From positions 10,744,001 to 10,808,000 of the forward strand of contig OZ020317.1 of NCBI GenBank assembly GCA_963971305.1: a stretch of DNA of 64,000 nt. Direction: 5' to 3'. Positions 21,591 through 32,191 of this stretch are shown here, one piece after another. The stretch's first letter is position 1; the number at the start of each line of letters is the position of its first letter. A program made the translations under genes and the position numbers. The DNA is from Arcuatula senhousia. Its lineage: Eukaryota > Mollusca > Bivalvia > Mytilida > Mytilidae. The notes under the pieces were generated by a model that was not told the DNA's origin, ran no database searches, and was given only the letters and a program-made list of their open reading frames with translations.

Positions 21591-21935
21591 AAATTTTCAA
21601 ATTATTAATTTCCCTAACCTTGAAAGAAACATACTTACTTCACCTACTTACAGTGTTTATATATTTTCACAACTTATTCTATATAAAGTTTTTGATACGA
21701 CACTGCCGTCTCTGTGACCGACTGTTAGACCAAGGTTACAAGAAAATACGTCTCATACGGTCCCTAATAATGTTCAATATGAGCCACTGGTGATCAAAAA
21801 TTCCAATCTATGTTGAACGTAATGGTTAGTGATTGTTTTGATAAGTGTTTATAGCTGTTGTACTGGGATTATCATCTTATATCATATATTTAAGTATAAA
21901 TATAGTCTTTTTATATGCATTATAGGACAAAGCAC

Positions 21936-22134
21936 ATTACCTATATCGCATACCCAATATCGCACCCCTTACCCTATATCGCACCCCTACAAAATTGAAC
22001 TGAACATTACATGGCAAAATCTGCATCACATGCTGTATTAACCCTCGACCTAAATCATACCTCGGGCCATTGGCCCTCGGTATGATATAGGTGTCTCGGG
22101 TAAATACAGCATGTGATGAAGATTTTGCCATGCA
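21936..22134. repeat. Palindromic element, arms about 60 bp
   Basis: CATGGCAAAATCTGCATCAC at 22011 pairs with the inverse ending in GATTTTGCCATG at 22131. The centre CTCGGGCCATTGGCCCTCGG is itself a dyad. It sits inside the tail of the RT element. Confidence 0.7.
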
Positions 22135-22139
22135 TTATT

Positions 22140-22505
22140 CAGTATTTTATCTCTATTATGTCTTCACAACCATGTCCCGTTTTGTTGTTATACCGGACCC
22201 TATGATCGCAATGGAAGAAGGAGGTTAGCGCCATAAAACCTGGTTTAACCCTCAATTTCACTTGAAATGCCTGTGCCAAGTCAGGACCATTGCGACCTCT
22301 ATTTTTTTCTGGTGTGTCTTCCATGTCCCTAAAAATGTCCCTTCGTTATGAGCCACTGGTGAAAAAATTCAAAATTATGTAACTTAGTGATATTTAGCTG
22401 ATTGTTGTACTGAGATGCCAATCTTATTATTCTGATGTGTCTTCGATGTTTTGTCTTTTCTCTTGGACATTGAGGTTGATCATCCAAGTTCGGTTATTTT
22501 GTTAT
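22140..22505 (+). repeat. 3' tail of the YIDD retroelement, mosaic
   Basis: Shares CCTGGTTTAACCC, TGCCTGTGCCAAGTCAGGAC and CCAAGTTCGGTTATTTTG blocks with 26425-26660 (-), 29165-29345 (+) and 48050-48310 (-). It follows the RT fragment in the same orientation, so it is read as that element's 3' region. An internal stretch (22345-22430) repeats sequence seen at 21779-21870. Confidence 0.6.
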
Positions 22506-22849
22506 TAGACTTTTTCGGAAACTAACTATAGTCATACTCATAGTCCTATTCATACTCATATAATAGGAACAAATAGTGTGGGTTTTCTCAAAACATTTAA
22601 ATCATCAATCAAAATGACCACAAATTGCACGGCTGGTAAGGTTGTCAAGGTTAATTAAAATGCAAGCTACATATAAATGACTGTGATGATGAGATGTCCA
22701 CGAAAAAAAAACGAAAATAAATGCAACTTCCATTGTCAGTGGATTTTTTAAGTTGCTGTTCATATATGTAGGTCGTGTCGCGTACAATTATTCCATATCT
22801 CTTGATCTTCTATTCCATTTATATTTAAAAATCTATGCGCAAAACAATA

Positions 22850-23290
22850 CAATTCAAAGAGGCACCATTGGGGCATTCGAGTGTCAAAAGTCCGAAAAGG
22901 CAACGAAAAAACCGGTAAACATGAACAAGAACCGCACGAGGAAACACAAAACACAAAATCAACCGAATAGAAATCAACGACGTAAACTCAAGTCGTAACA
23001 AGAGTGAACTCGCGTGCTCCGGAAGAGTAAGCGGTTCCTGTCTGCTATAGCACACCCGTCGCGCAGCCAATTTCCAATTCAGGGTGTCAAATCCGATAAA
23101 GAAAGACAAAACAAAAACCCTATGACAAACCAACATCCACACTCAACCGAGAAATAGTAATCCCATATTTACCGTACGCGTCTACCGTAAAATTTCGATG
23201 TAATTCCCACAAGCTCTGGAGTAACGAATCAATTGTGATAATTGTGAATCTAAGGATTGCTAAACAAAATCCAAGGTTATCACAATATTA
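22850..23290 (+). repeat. Interspersed repeat R1 (copy 2)
   Basis: Contains GAGGCACCATTGGGGCATTC and GTGCTCCGGAAGAGTAAGCG. Continues past 23200 with CTGGAGTAACGAATCAATTG, also found inverted in the copy at 34825-35620, so the unit is longer than the core. Confidence 0.7.
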
Positions 23291-23559
23291 TAAGATGTGT
23301 TTTTATGTACCTAGGTCTGATAGGGTGTCGGTTTAACTGATGGGGGAATACCGAAGTACCGGGTAACAACATACCATTGTCGGGTAGCTGATGAACTAAA
23401 TTACAGGCGGACAACCCGTTTTTATAAGTTACAAAGTTGTAAATGGACTTTTCGTATTTTGCAGTTTGTAGTTGAGTGAAACTCTTGCCCATAAAGACAT
23501 TGTTTCAAGTTTTGACCGTTTCTATAGCATAAAGCTTGTCCTAAGAGGTCTAAAGAGTT

Positions 23560-23640
23560 AGTGAGTGAGTGAGTGAGTGAGTGAGTGAGTGAGTGAGTGA
23601 GTGAGTGAGTGAGTGAGTGAGTGAGTGAATTAGTGAGTGT
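23560..23640. repeat. (GTGA)n microsatellite
   Basis: About 18 pure GTGA units with a few variants at the right end. The minus-strand frame reads as Leu-Thr-His-Ser repeats and is not a gene. Confidence 0.95.
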
Positions 23641-24315
23641 CAGTTGGTTTTTCACCCCCTAGCGATGAACATGAAGTGGATGATAAAATGAACATGAGAT
23701 GGTGATTAGAAATATGGGGTGGGATGCGGAACAAAGGAACAGTTAATGTTGAAAAAAACATGAAAAGGTTTGAGGTGGGTACGGGCAAAAGATTTAGCCC
23801 ATGTGGTGCACTACTAGGCGATTCACAATGGAATAACGTGCATAAAGCGTATTGCTCTTTCAAACACATTGGCCTACTATGGCCAGCGGTCAGGGTTTCC
23901 GTATTGTAGACCTGACGGGCGAGGGTCACCCTATTCAGCCACATAAGGTACACACCTGGTCGCTTGGTGTGAACTGAGCATTAACCCGATTTCAGAATTC
24001 CAAGGCCCTTCGCTGCCTTTTACGACAGGTTGTGCTCTGCTGTTGGCCTATTTGCCACCCGGGCCCCGCACGGGATAAGCGTCTGCATATAACAGTGGTG
24101 CATCATATGCAAATTACTATTCGTTGTAAAACGCTTGTCTTTATGTACTTTATAAAATTTGACTCGGTGTATTACCGACTACTGTTAATGCACAGGTGGT
24201 TAATGCTTGAACAAATATATAAATAAATTCACGGTGTGTGATTTTTAACAAAGGAAAGTAAAACGGTAGAGAACAGGTTTGAAAAAAGAACACCCTATAA
24301 GACTATCAGAGTAAA

Positions 24316-24717
24316 ATGTATACCGCATTTGTGCTGACTAATTTCGGACATTTTCAAAGAAATTATTGTTCTATTTTTTTTAAATATCACCTTGGTCTAA
24401 ATGCACAACACGTGTTATGTCCGTTGGATATATATTTACAATATAACATGCTTGACTATTATTTATTTGGACAACAAATTAACTATGCATCATCAGACTC
24501 CGAAGAGTTGACGCCAATCGCTTATATTCTTAAAATGTTTAATAAATACAATGAAATAATTATGTCAAATATTGCTTTTACTAGGTTTAATCCGTCAAGA
24601 CCATTGGTGCAAGTATTATTATATTCAATTCACCGCGTTGGTAACGAGTCAATTATTTCGGACATCGCATTTAATTCATACCTAAAAGACTTAGGTTTCG
24701 CAAAATCTTGTAATTAA
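24316..24717 (+). CDS. Hypothetical 133-aa ORF inside a TIR element
   Basis: Starts at the first ATG after a stop seven codons upstream and ends TAA at 24717. The product is mixed hydrophobic and polar, with a few aromatic-rich stretches (YLQYN, YYLFGQQ) and no signal peptide, repeat or known motif. Its length is unusual for the AT-rich setting. It could be a cargo gene of the 22506-24880 element, a last exon of something else, or chance. No splice acceptor near its start is convincing. Confidence 0.25.
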   Translation: MYTAFVLTNFGHFQRNYCSIFFKYHLGLNAQHVLCPLDIYLQYNMLDYYLFGQQINYASSDSEELTPIAYILKMFNKYNEIIMSNIAFTRFNPSRPLVQVLLYSIHRVGNESIISDIAFNSYLKDLGFAKSCN

Positions 24718-24880
24718 TACTTCTATTCGAACCAACTTCTCACGAGTCCGTTAACCAGGTGTGAATATGTTCATTTAAATTTCTACATAAACGTTTTGAT
24801 ACATCCCCTAACAAATTGAACCCAAGTAAGAGTATGAATAGGAGTATAACTACGACTATGATAGTTTCCGAAAAAGTCTA

Positions 24881-25004
24881 TTACCCTTACTTGAAAGCAA
24901 CATACCTACTTCACCAGCTTACGGGTGTTGATATTTCACACACTTATTCGATACTCAAGAGCTTGTACAATTTTTCTGACTGCTGTCTCCAGCAAAAGAA
25001 ATGA
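24881..25004 (+). pseudogene. Reverse transcriptase fragment (YIDD family)
   Basis: The segment reads YYPYLKATYLL followed by a VDISHTYS block. It aligns in order with 21610-21717 (NFPNLERNILT, YSVYIFSQL) and is the same RT region from a decayed copy. Confidence 0.5.
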
Positions 25005-25574
25005 ATTCGAAAAAAGTTTTCTTTATTAAAAATTTGGTTTAATGATCAATTTTATTTTAACATTTAAGTATAATAAAATTCAATGTTTTAATAGATGTGC
25101 AAAAGATCCCAAGTAATAGACACTTTGTACGTATAATAATGGTGGAAAAGCAACAACGTTTTAATGGTTAATATCATCATCGGAAACTTTTTTTCATTTA
25201 TCCGGTTATCAACTAGCAATAATAATTTTACAAGTGAAATAGTAAAACAAAGTAGGTCAACATACTTGAACATGAATTGTAAACATGTAAAAAGAAAACA
25301 CTTAACGATATATTGTGAAATAAATTAAAGCAATCAAAACTATATTTTGTCAGTGAATCAGTTTGGAAAACTTAAAAGAATTGTATTTTTCCAAAGGAAC
25401 ACATGATGTCATCTGACTGGTGATCTTTTTACAAACTCATGACATGAAATGGTAAGTCCTAGCCTTTCTTATAAATATGTTACTCAATCTGACAACAAAC
25501 AGTAAACAAAGAATCCTCCAAAAATAAATAACATTAAAAAAAGACAAATCAATAATATACTTTGATATTTGAAA
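25005..25574. other. Upstream region of the three-exon gene, nothing recognised
   Basis: AT-rich sequence with no supported ORF or repeat. Presumably it holds the promoter and 5' UTR of the gene starting at 25575, but no clear TATA or initiator can be defended. Confidence 0.4.
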
Positions 25575-27839
25575 ATGGCTTCGATCGTAGCCTCGATCGT
25601 ACAGGGAGATGCCAATGTAGGGGATGCCAGGATGACTATTAACGATCTGGTGACGAAACTTCGGGAGGCATCAGAAATGGCCGATGAGTTACAAAGGTCA
25701 TATTCACAGGTTAGTAAAACTAAACTCCATACAGTTCCAGATATCACTAAGAATGTTATATTTTTATACCAATTTAGTGCAAATTTTTCATAATATATTA
25801 AAATGAAACAAAACTCTTATATTTTTATAACAATTAAGTGCAAAATTTTCATAATGTATTAAAATGACACAAAAAACTTATATTTTTATAACAATTAAGT
25901 GCAACATTTTCATAATGTATTAAAATGACACAAAAAACTTGTATTTCTTATAACAATTTAGTGCAAAATTTTCATAATATATTAAAATGAAACAAATTTT
26001 AACAAAAATCTAGATGATATTCATACACATGTGTAGCAGTTGGATGATCCGGCCTTTTTTTGTCGTAAAGGATAAGCCTACTGCGAAGGAGTCGGGTTTT
26101 CTATCATTAAATCAAACAAAGAATAAGTCCAAGAAACATAATCCCCATCTAGCAACATTTGAGAGAGACGGACGGACAAACTAGTACGAACTCATATATC
26201 CCCTACTTTCGTAGATAGGGTATAAATAACAACCTTTTTATGAATTTTTGCAAAATTTAAAAATAAATTCTAATCCTTTTTTTTAAGGAACAAGCAACAG
26301 GAGGCGTCTTAAGTGGTCGCAAATTAAGAAGACTTAAAAGAAAAGCACGAAGCGATGTATACGATGATATAAGAAATATCATAAATGATTTCAAAAAGGT
26401 AAGCACTTATGGTTAAGAAATAAAGGAAATAACAAAATTACCGAACTTGGAGAATCAATCTCAAATGTCAATAAGAAAAGACAAAACAAGGAAGACATAC
26501 CGGAGAAATTAAAGATCGCAATGGTCCTGACTTGGTACAGGCATTTCAAAAGAAATAGTGGGTTAAACAAGGTTTTAAGGCGCACCTAACTACCCCCTTC
26601 CATTGGGATCTTTGGGTCCTGTAGTTACACAAAACACAGCAGGTTTGTGAAGACATGTTAGGGATGTTAAGGTGATCCTCTCAGTCACCAACCATCCAAA
26701 TACTAATCAAAGCAAGAACTAACCATTTCGTCTAACATGATATTGAATTTTTCTACCGGTGGCTGATTACGACGAAAGAATTTTTTTTAGAGATCGTATG
26801 AGACGTTTGTTCTTAAAACCTTGCTCTAATAGTCGGTTATGGAGAAAACGGTGTCGGAAAAAAATCTGAAAAATGTGTACAAGCCCTGGCATATCGACTG
26901 AGTTGTGAAATGTAGACACCCTATGCAGGTGACATTGGTATGTTACTTTCCAGGTTAGGAAAATTAATATTTTTTTAGATTAAAGTCGTCTCTTTTATCG
27001 TAATTTTTTCTGATTGCTGTTTTGATATAGGTATTTTTTTTTCGAAGTTGAGAAAGGTGACCTTTTATAATTGCAAGATTTAAATAAACATTCCTTAAGC
27101 ATTATTGTCATTTGTTTATTATGCTCGATCTACCATATATAGATAGAACGCCTATCGTTTTAAATTGAAAGAATGGTCATAATACAAGGGAAATAATCAC
27201 ATTTTACTAGGTTCCTTTACAAAAAAAGATGGAAGACAAGATAAATACCTACTTTATCATTTATATGTTTCAAAATCAAACTCAGTATAGTATCATCCTT
27301 GTAATGTTTTCTTTTTGTTTTTACAGTTTCCTGCCTCGGTTGAGGACACGAAAAATGTGGTGAAAAAAATCAACGAGGATTTAGAGACTTTATGTACACA
27401 TGTGCTTGACCATCAGACGATACACATTATCGAAACAGACATCACTCCAAAATTAACAGACATACGTCATGACTTAGAAAATCTGCTCCTGCTTATCCCA
27501 CCAAGACAAAATAACCAACACCTCGGACATGGCCTCGAATATGGACGAGTTTCAGTGGGAAATAACGAATGCAGATGTTCAAGAGCGAGAAAAAACGAAT
27601 GCAGGCGATTCATAGCAAGAAATAACGAATGCAGACGATTACCTACGGAAAATGGCGAAAACACACAAATAAAAGCGGAAAATCACGAATGTGGAAAGGA
27701 TCGTTCCAAAGACATTGAGAACAATTATTCAATCATGTATCGGATGTATCTGATATTGGATGCTGAAAAATTAAACTTTGAGGCAATACAAAGATTGATG
27801 ACAGTTTCTTCTTTTCCCCATCCCTTATCAAGACTCTAA
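25575..27839 (+). CDS. Unknown three-exon protein with NECR repeats (252 aa)
   Basis: Exons are 25575-25709 (45 codons), 26288-26398 (37 codons) and 27327-27839 (170 codons plus stop). All junctions are phase 0 with GT-AG sites (CAG/GTTAGT; TTTTAAG; AAG/GTAAGC; TTTTACAG). The N-terminal half is charged and helical-looking (LVTKLREASEMADELQRSY, VYDDIRNIINDFKK, VVKKINEDLETL) and may form coiled coils. Exon 2 is strongly basic (GRKLRRLKRKAR). Exon 3 has four imperfect copies of a unit built on NNECRR, NECRCSR or NHECGK, spaced 13-16 residues apart, then a helical C-terminus. There is no signal peptide or membrane segment. I do not recognise the family and assign no function. The three matching phases and clean splice signals support a real gene. 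Confidence 0.6.
25756..25996. repeat. Tandem repeat, about 60-bp unit, four copies
   Basis: Unit includes TATTTTTATAACAATTAAGT and CATAATGTATTAAAATGACA. It lies in intron 1 of the three-exon gene. Confidence 0.85.
26425..26880 (-). repeat. YIDD-retroelement 3' end with RT C-terminal remnant
   Basis: On the minus strand 26835-26770 still reads LEQGFKNKRLIRSLKK, the end of the RT-family protein, followed by the tail repeat down to 26425. Nearly the same 400 bp is found at 48050-48430 in the same orientation. It lies in intron 2 of the three-exon gene. Confidence 0.65.
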
Positions 27840-28069
27840 CGAATTGAAAGTAAGCAAACTATCCGGGTGTGCCGTTCATTCGCTGGTGAAACTTCTACAA
27901 TCTAAAATGGTTTCACGTTGTCGTACGTTCAATCGATGTGAATTGATTTTGAAAATTCAAAAAAAAATGTTCTACACAGTTTATGTTTTCATAAAAGAAA
28001 ATTATTTTGATGGCTGTATTGACAATGTTAAATTGAATTGTTTCTCCTCATTGGAAACTCTTTAATCTT

Positions 28070-29160
28070 TCGATTTTTTATCGGAAAAAAAGATTGATTT
28101 TTTTCATAGATTTTGACCCCAAAAATCTACATGGGAAATTTATCATCTATAAGAAACAACAACTCCGGTAATGGGGCGACCCATTTGACTGAAAATGGCG
28201 AGGTTTAACTTTCATTTTATATTAAGACATCATACTCGGATTTTTTTATACGTTTTTTTTGTATATATCGATTTTGATAAGTCCATCCCTTATATTATCA
28301 TCTATTTATAAATTCAGTTGTACTTGCAGATATGTACACTTATTTTTTACTCCATTTTCGGTTGCCCAAGTTTTTAAATTTTAGTCTTTTTTATTTTGTT
28401 TTGTTTTGTTTTTCCTTTTCAACAGGTCAAGAATTACAGTTTATTTATTTCAATGTAAATCACGTTATATAAAAAATAGTCATTCTGATATTGATTACTT
28501 CATCTGCTAGTGCAATATGAAAACTTGGTACTTAAACATTCAAGCAAACGAATTGTGAATCAGATATATGCCTCGTTGCTATCATACTATGTTGTCGGCT
28601 AAAGTCAGCAGTTAAAAACAATAAGAAAATTTTTGTAGTATTTTACATGTTAATAAATTCTACGTTATAATCATTTCTTATGTGTTAAATTATGAAAAAA
28701 AAATCATAGTTGTTGTATTTTTAACATCCAATTAAAAAAATCATTAAAATAAAAAGATTTGTTCTTAATTTATTTTTGACTATCGATGTATGGTAACAAT
28801 GAAGTTGTTAATTGGTGATACTCAATCACAAAAATGTAGAAAAATGGACAAAAAACACCAACTACCTATACCTTATATCAAATGTTAAAAAATGCAAAAA
28901 GAGACATATTCATCATGTGAAAACAGGTGAAAATGTAGTGTTATACTCTTTAATTATACAGATAAAAATATACAAAATATTGAGAAAGATTTGATATGTA
29001 AAATATCGACATTACAATGACAACATTCTAATTTAAAAACCTACTGAAGTTAAATACATGTATGTGTTTGGTACATGTAAAGCAGTTTCAACATTTGATA
29101 TATGATTTGATGTATAAGAATTTAACACATAAAATACGACACAACAGCTGTTTTATGAAA
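28070..29160. other. AT-rich, no gene seen
   Basis: Probably the 3' UTR and intergenic sequence of the three-exon gene (AATAAA at about 28653). Open frames here are short and featureless. Confidence 0.5.
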
Positions 29161-29164
29161 AAGA

Positions 29165-29345
29165 AGAGGGAGGTTTGGCGCCATAAAACCTGGTTTAACC
29201 CACCATTTCGTTTGAAATGCCTGTACCAAGTCAGGACCATTGCGATCCACCAGTTCTCCGGTATGACTGATTCGTTTTTGTCATTTTCTCTGGACTGTGA
29301 GATTGACCATTCAAGTTCGGTAGTTTTGTTATTACCTTTATTAAA
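29165..29345 (+). repeat. YIDD-retroelement tail repeat
   Basis: Contains GGCGCCATAAAACCTGGTTT, TGCCTGTACCAAGTCAGGAC and CAAGTTCGGTAGTTTTGTTA. It is a short isolated copy with open reading in one frame shared with the other copies. Confidence 0.6.
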
Positions 29346-30740
29346 TAAAATCATTATTTTTTTTTGTATTTCTTGTAATCCTTAATGAAAAAATTAAATT
29401 ACTAGTAAATAAGTATGATGAATTTAAGGTTTAGTTAAGGAGATACGATCCTGTATTTTTAAATATTTCGAATATTTTTCGATATCCTCTGCTTTTATCC
29501 ATTAAAATCATGGGAATTAATTTACCCATTTACCCTCTTATTTTCTTTTTATTATTTCTAATACCATGTGTAAATAATTACATATTACAAATTTAAGCAA
29601 GATTAATTATCATTACCATGCTTAATAGGTCAAAAACTGTTTGAATGTTATAACAATAAAAAATCCAAAGGAGTCTGATTTCTCACCAATTCTCTAAACC
29701 CTTATATCTTAAAAACCAACCCATGTACATACGATTTTTTTTCTTTGGTTTAGCTTTCTTTATGTTTTTCTAGCAAGAGAGACAATTTTTAGGAATATTT
29801 ATTTTCAGGAGCGTATCTCCTATCATATTTATTGTATTCTTGTTCTAGGACCAAAGGCAAAACAATGAATAGTGACTACTGGTAACATTAAAGGCTGTTG
29901 GCTTTTTCAATTGTGAATTTTTTTTAATTGTAACTGAACGTGTACACTGGTTCTACATTTAGTTATCTTACAACATGTATACAAAACAAAGCAAAATATG
30001 TTAAAGCTTGTATAGTCTTTCCCAGAGAAAAAAAATCACAATAAAAACTTAGGGTTACCCTGAGTGATAAAACTATATATAAAATACATAAAATATTATA
30101 AAGATGATATATGATATGTCATTTATATAAAAATAGAAAAAAGAGGCTGATTGTCCACCTGTGTCACGCCTAGTTTTTGTACAGACAGAAGTAGTAAAAA
30201 TAAATACAAAATACAATATTAAATCTCAAAATTATAAATAATCAAACAATTAAAGCTCATTTTTAATAACAAAATGAACAAAAAAAAATTCTTTTCTTTC
30301 AAATATTTTTTCCCATGTAAAGAAACTTATAAACTTACAGCGACAAAACCATATGATTTGTAACAGTTTAGATGCTTTTAAGTGCTATTCTCTGTAAGAA
30401 TCAGGCATTGAGTGAATCATGATTTAAAAAAACACACAAGTTTGACTTCAAAATACTGTTCAAAATGCTTAAATAGTAAAGAAAATGCATTGGCACTACT
30501 CAAAAGTGTCGAAATTTGAGTTGAGATGCATATAAAATTTGAATCTAAGGGAGTTATCTCGTGTCAAGTCATACTAAATCCCTATCATTATTACAATAAT
30601 TTTTTTATCCATCCTTTGACACTGGAGATGACAACTAATGATTGTTTCTTCATTAGAAGGCGATTCTGAATGACAATGCATTGTCAAAACCGTGTGTTTT
30701 TAAAATCATGATTCAAACATTTTTGATTTTGCCCGATTCT
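29346..30740. other. AT-rich intergenic, nothing recognised
   Basis: No ORF, repeat or RNA gene can be supported. Confidence 0.5.
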
Positions 30741-31324
30741 TACACAGGCAATTTCGATTACGTTAATTTAACGTTAAAAATTAACGTTAAGGATGCTCGC
30801 TGGTCTTGTTTTGGTATTTCTGTCCATATTTTCGGAATCCTCTGGATTTTACCATCAAAATAGGGTTAAAATTTTTGCCCACGAACCCCCTATTTTCTTG
30901 TTATTAATGTCTTTAATATGTCATAAAGAGGTTATAGACAAAGTTTTACCGAATCTTATTTATTCTGTCATGGGTTTTAACAGCGAAATAGTGCTAATGC
31001 TAAACCTATGAAAAAGTCAGAGAAAACCTTTTCCCACCAAAACTTTAACGTCAATTATCTTGAAAACGAGGTCACGAACCTATCAATTTTTTTTTGCTTA
31101 TTTTATACCTTTTACTAATATCTTTTAATTCAAGGCATAAAATTTGAAACCTATTTATTTTCAATAATAGTAGCAAACATCCTTAAATTAGTGTTTAACA
31201 CTAAATTAACATTAGAATATTTACGTTATACGTTAATTAAACATTAAATTAGTGTTACATTAACGTAAGATTAGTGTAAATCGAGCTAAAAGTTAATTTA
31301 ACGTTAAGACAAATTGCCTGTGTA
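30741..31324. mobile_element. 584-bp TIR element rich in TTAACGTTAA palindromes
   Basis: Ends are TACACAGGCAATTT and its inverse AAATTGCCTGTGTA. Self-complementary TTAACGTTAA blocks follow inside both ends (30768-30791, and 31303-31308 with neighbours). More TTAGTGTTA-like sites lie at 31185-31280. TA ends suggest a Tc1/mariner-type MITE. It has no coding capacity. Confidence 0.65.
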
Positions 31325-31382
31325 CAGAGAACTGCACTTAACAACATCAAGATTGATTAGCATAAACAGTTAACTTGTGATC

Positions 31383-31433
31383 ATGGCAGACGAATTGGAG
31401 AGTCTCAAAGTTAATATTGCTAAGAAATACAAG
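31383..31433 (+). other. Possible short first coding exon
   Basis: ATG opens a 17-codon charged stretch (MADELESLKV ... KKYK) that runs into a GTAAAG donor-like site. No matching downstream exon was found, so this is only a candidate. Confidence 0.15.
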
Positions 31434-32191
31434 TAAAGGTTACTAATATATCATTAATAAGTTCAATTTTGTTAAAATTTTCATTTGTAATCAAATATTG
31501 GAACATTATGTTGCAGATAACAGTTAATTCTAAAAAGGAACCCTCACATTCCTATAATTATTGCTACTTTTAACAACATTTTTGAACAAAGCAAATCTCA
31601 AGTGGTCTATTTACTACATATTTTTACCCTTTCTACAGTTATACAAAACTCATATATTCTGTTACCTCTATTAACTAATTAAGAATTTTCATGATCATAA
31701 CTTTAAAGATGGAAAAGAACTATTGACCAATGCTGAAAAGGCATGAATAAATGAATATAAAATTAATTTCCCTTTCCCAAAAATTTTTCACTACATTTAC
31801 AAGTTAAAAATATAAAAATTTCAAATGTACTATTTCAAAATATTTTTCATATAAAAGTGAATATAATTTTTTTTTAATATTTACATAATGAATGCTTATG
31901 ACACAAAGAGATGTAGATGATGAAAGAAACATAAAAGCAACATAAAGGAAGCCTATTATTTTCATGATCTAAATAACAATTCAAATGTGCCCATAATTTT
32001 CAGCTAGAAACTTAATTTACTTTGACAAATACGAAACAAACCCCTTTACTAATCAGCCTGTGCACATCTTTTAGTACTGAGATTGCTTACAGTTAAAAGA
32101 ATTGATTGAAAGTAACATGATTAGAATGAACAACTGCCATGGATAGAGAAAGTTGTGATGAATGCTGCGATTAAAAGAAATGAAGATGAAT

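Larger units (their letters stand above)
19380..21880 (+). pseudogene. YIDD-type reverse transcriptase fragment, split by a transposon
   Basis: Positions 19408-19485 are open and encode a segment ending in RYIDDV, the RT catalytic motif. The frame resumes at 21243 after the inserted element and runs to a stop near 21386 (PELEI, FASFLDLHLEYD segments). A second, overlapping copy of the latter part lies at about 21466-21590 and continues with RDDLNFQIINFP and a YSVYIFSQLIL block to 21717. About 21722-21780 still reads like the next block (LLDQGYKK, RLIRSL). These blocks match, by family knowledge, a retroelement RT common in molluscs. Decay and the internal duplication make it a pseudogene. Confidence 0.7.
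22506..24880. mobile_element. 2.4-kb TIR-bounded element holding an unknown ORF
   Basis: Imperfect TIRs of about 50 bp start TAGACTTTTTCGGAAACTA at both ends (22506-22556 and 24828-24880 inverted). The left flank is the tail of the YIDD retroelement and the right flank is an RT fragment of the same family, consistent with insertion into an older copy. It contains repeat R1, a GTGA microsatellite and the ORF at 24316-24717. The target duplication is unclear. Confidence 0.6.

Noticed and set aside
23422..23655. Leu-Thr-His-Ser repeat protein
   Set aside because: Reading of the GTGA microsatellite.
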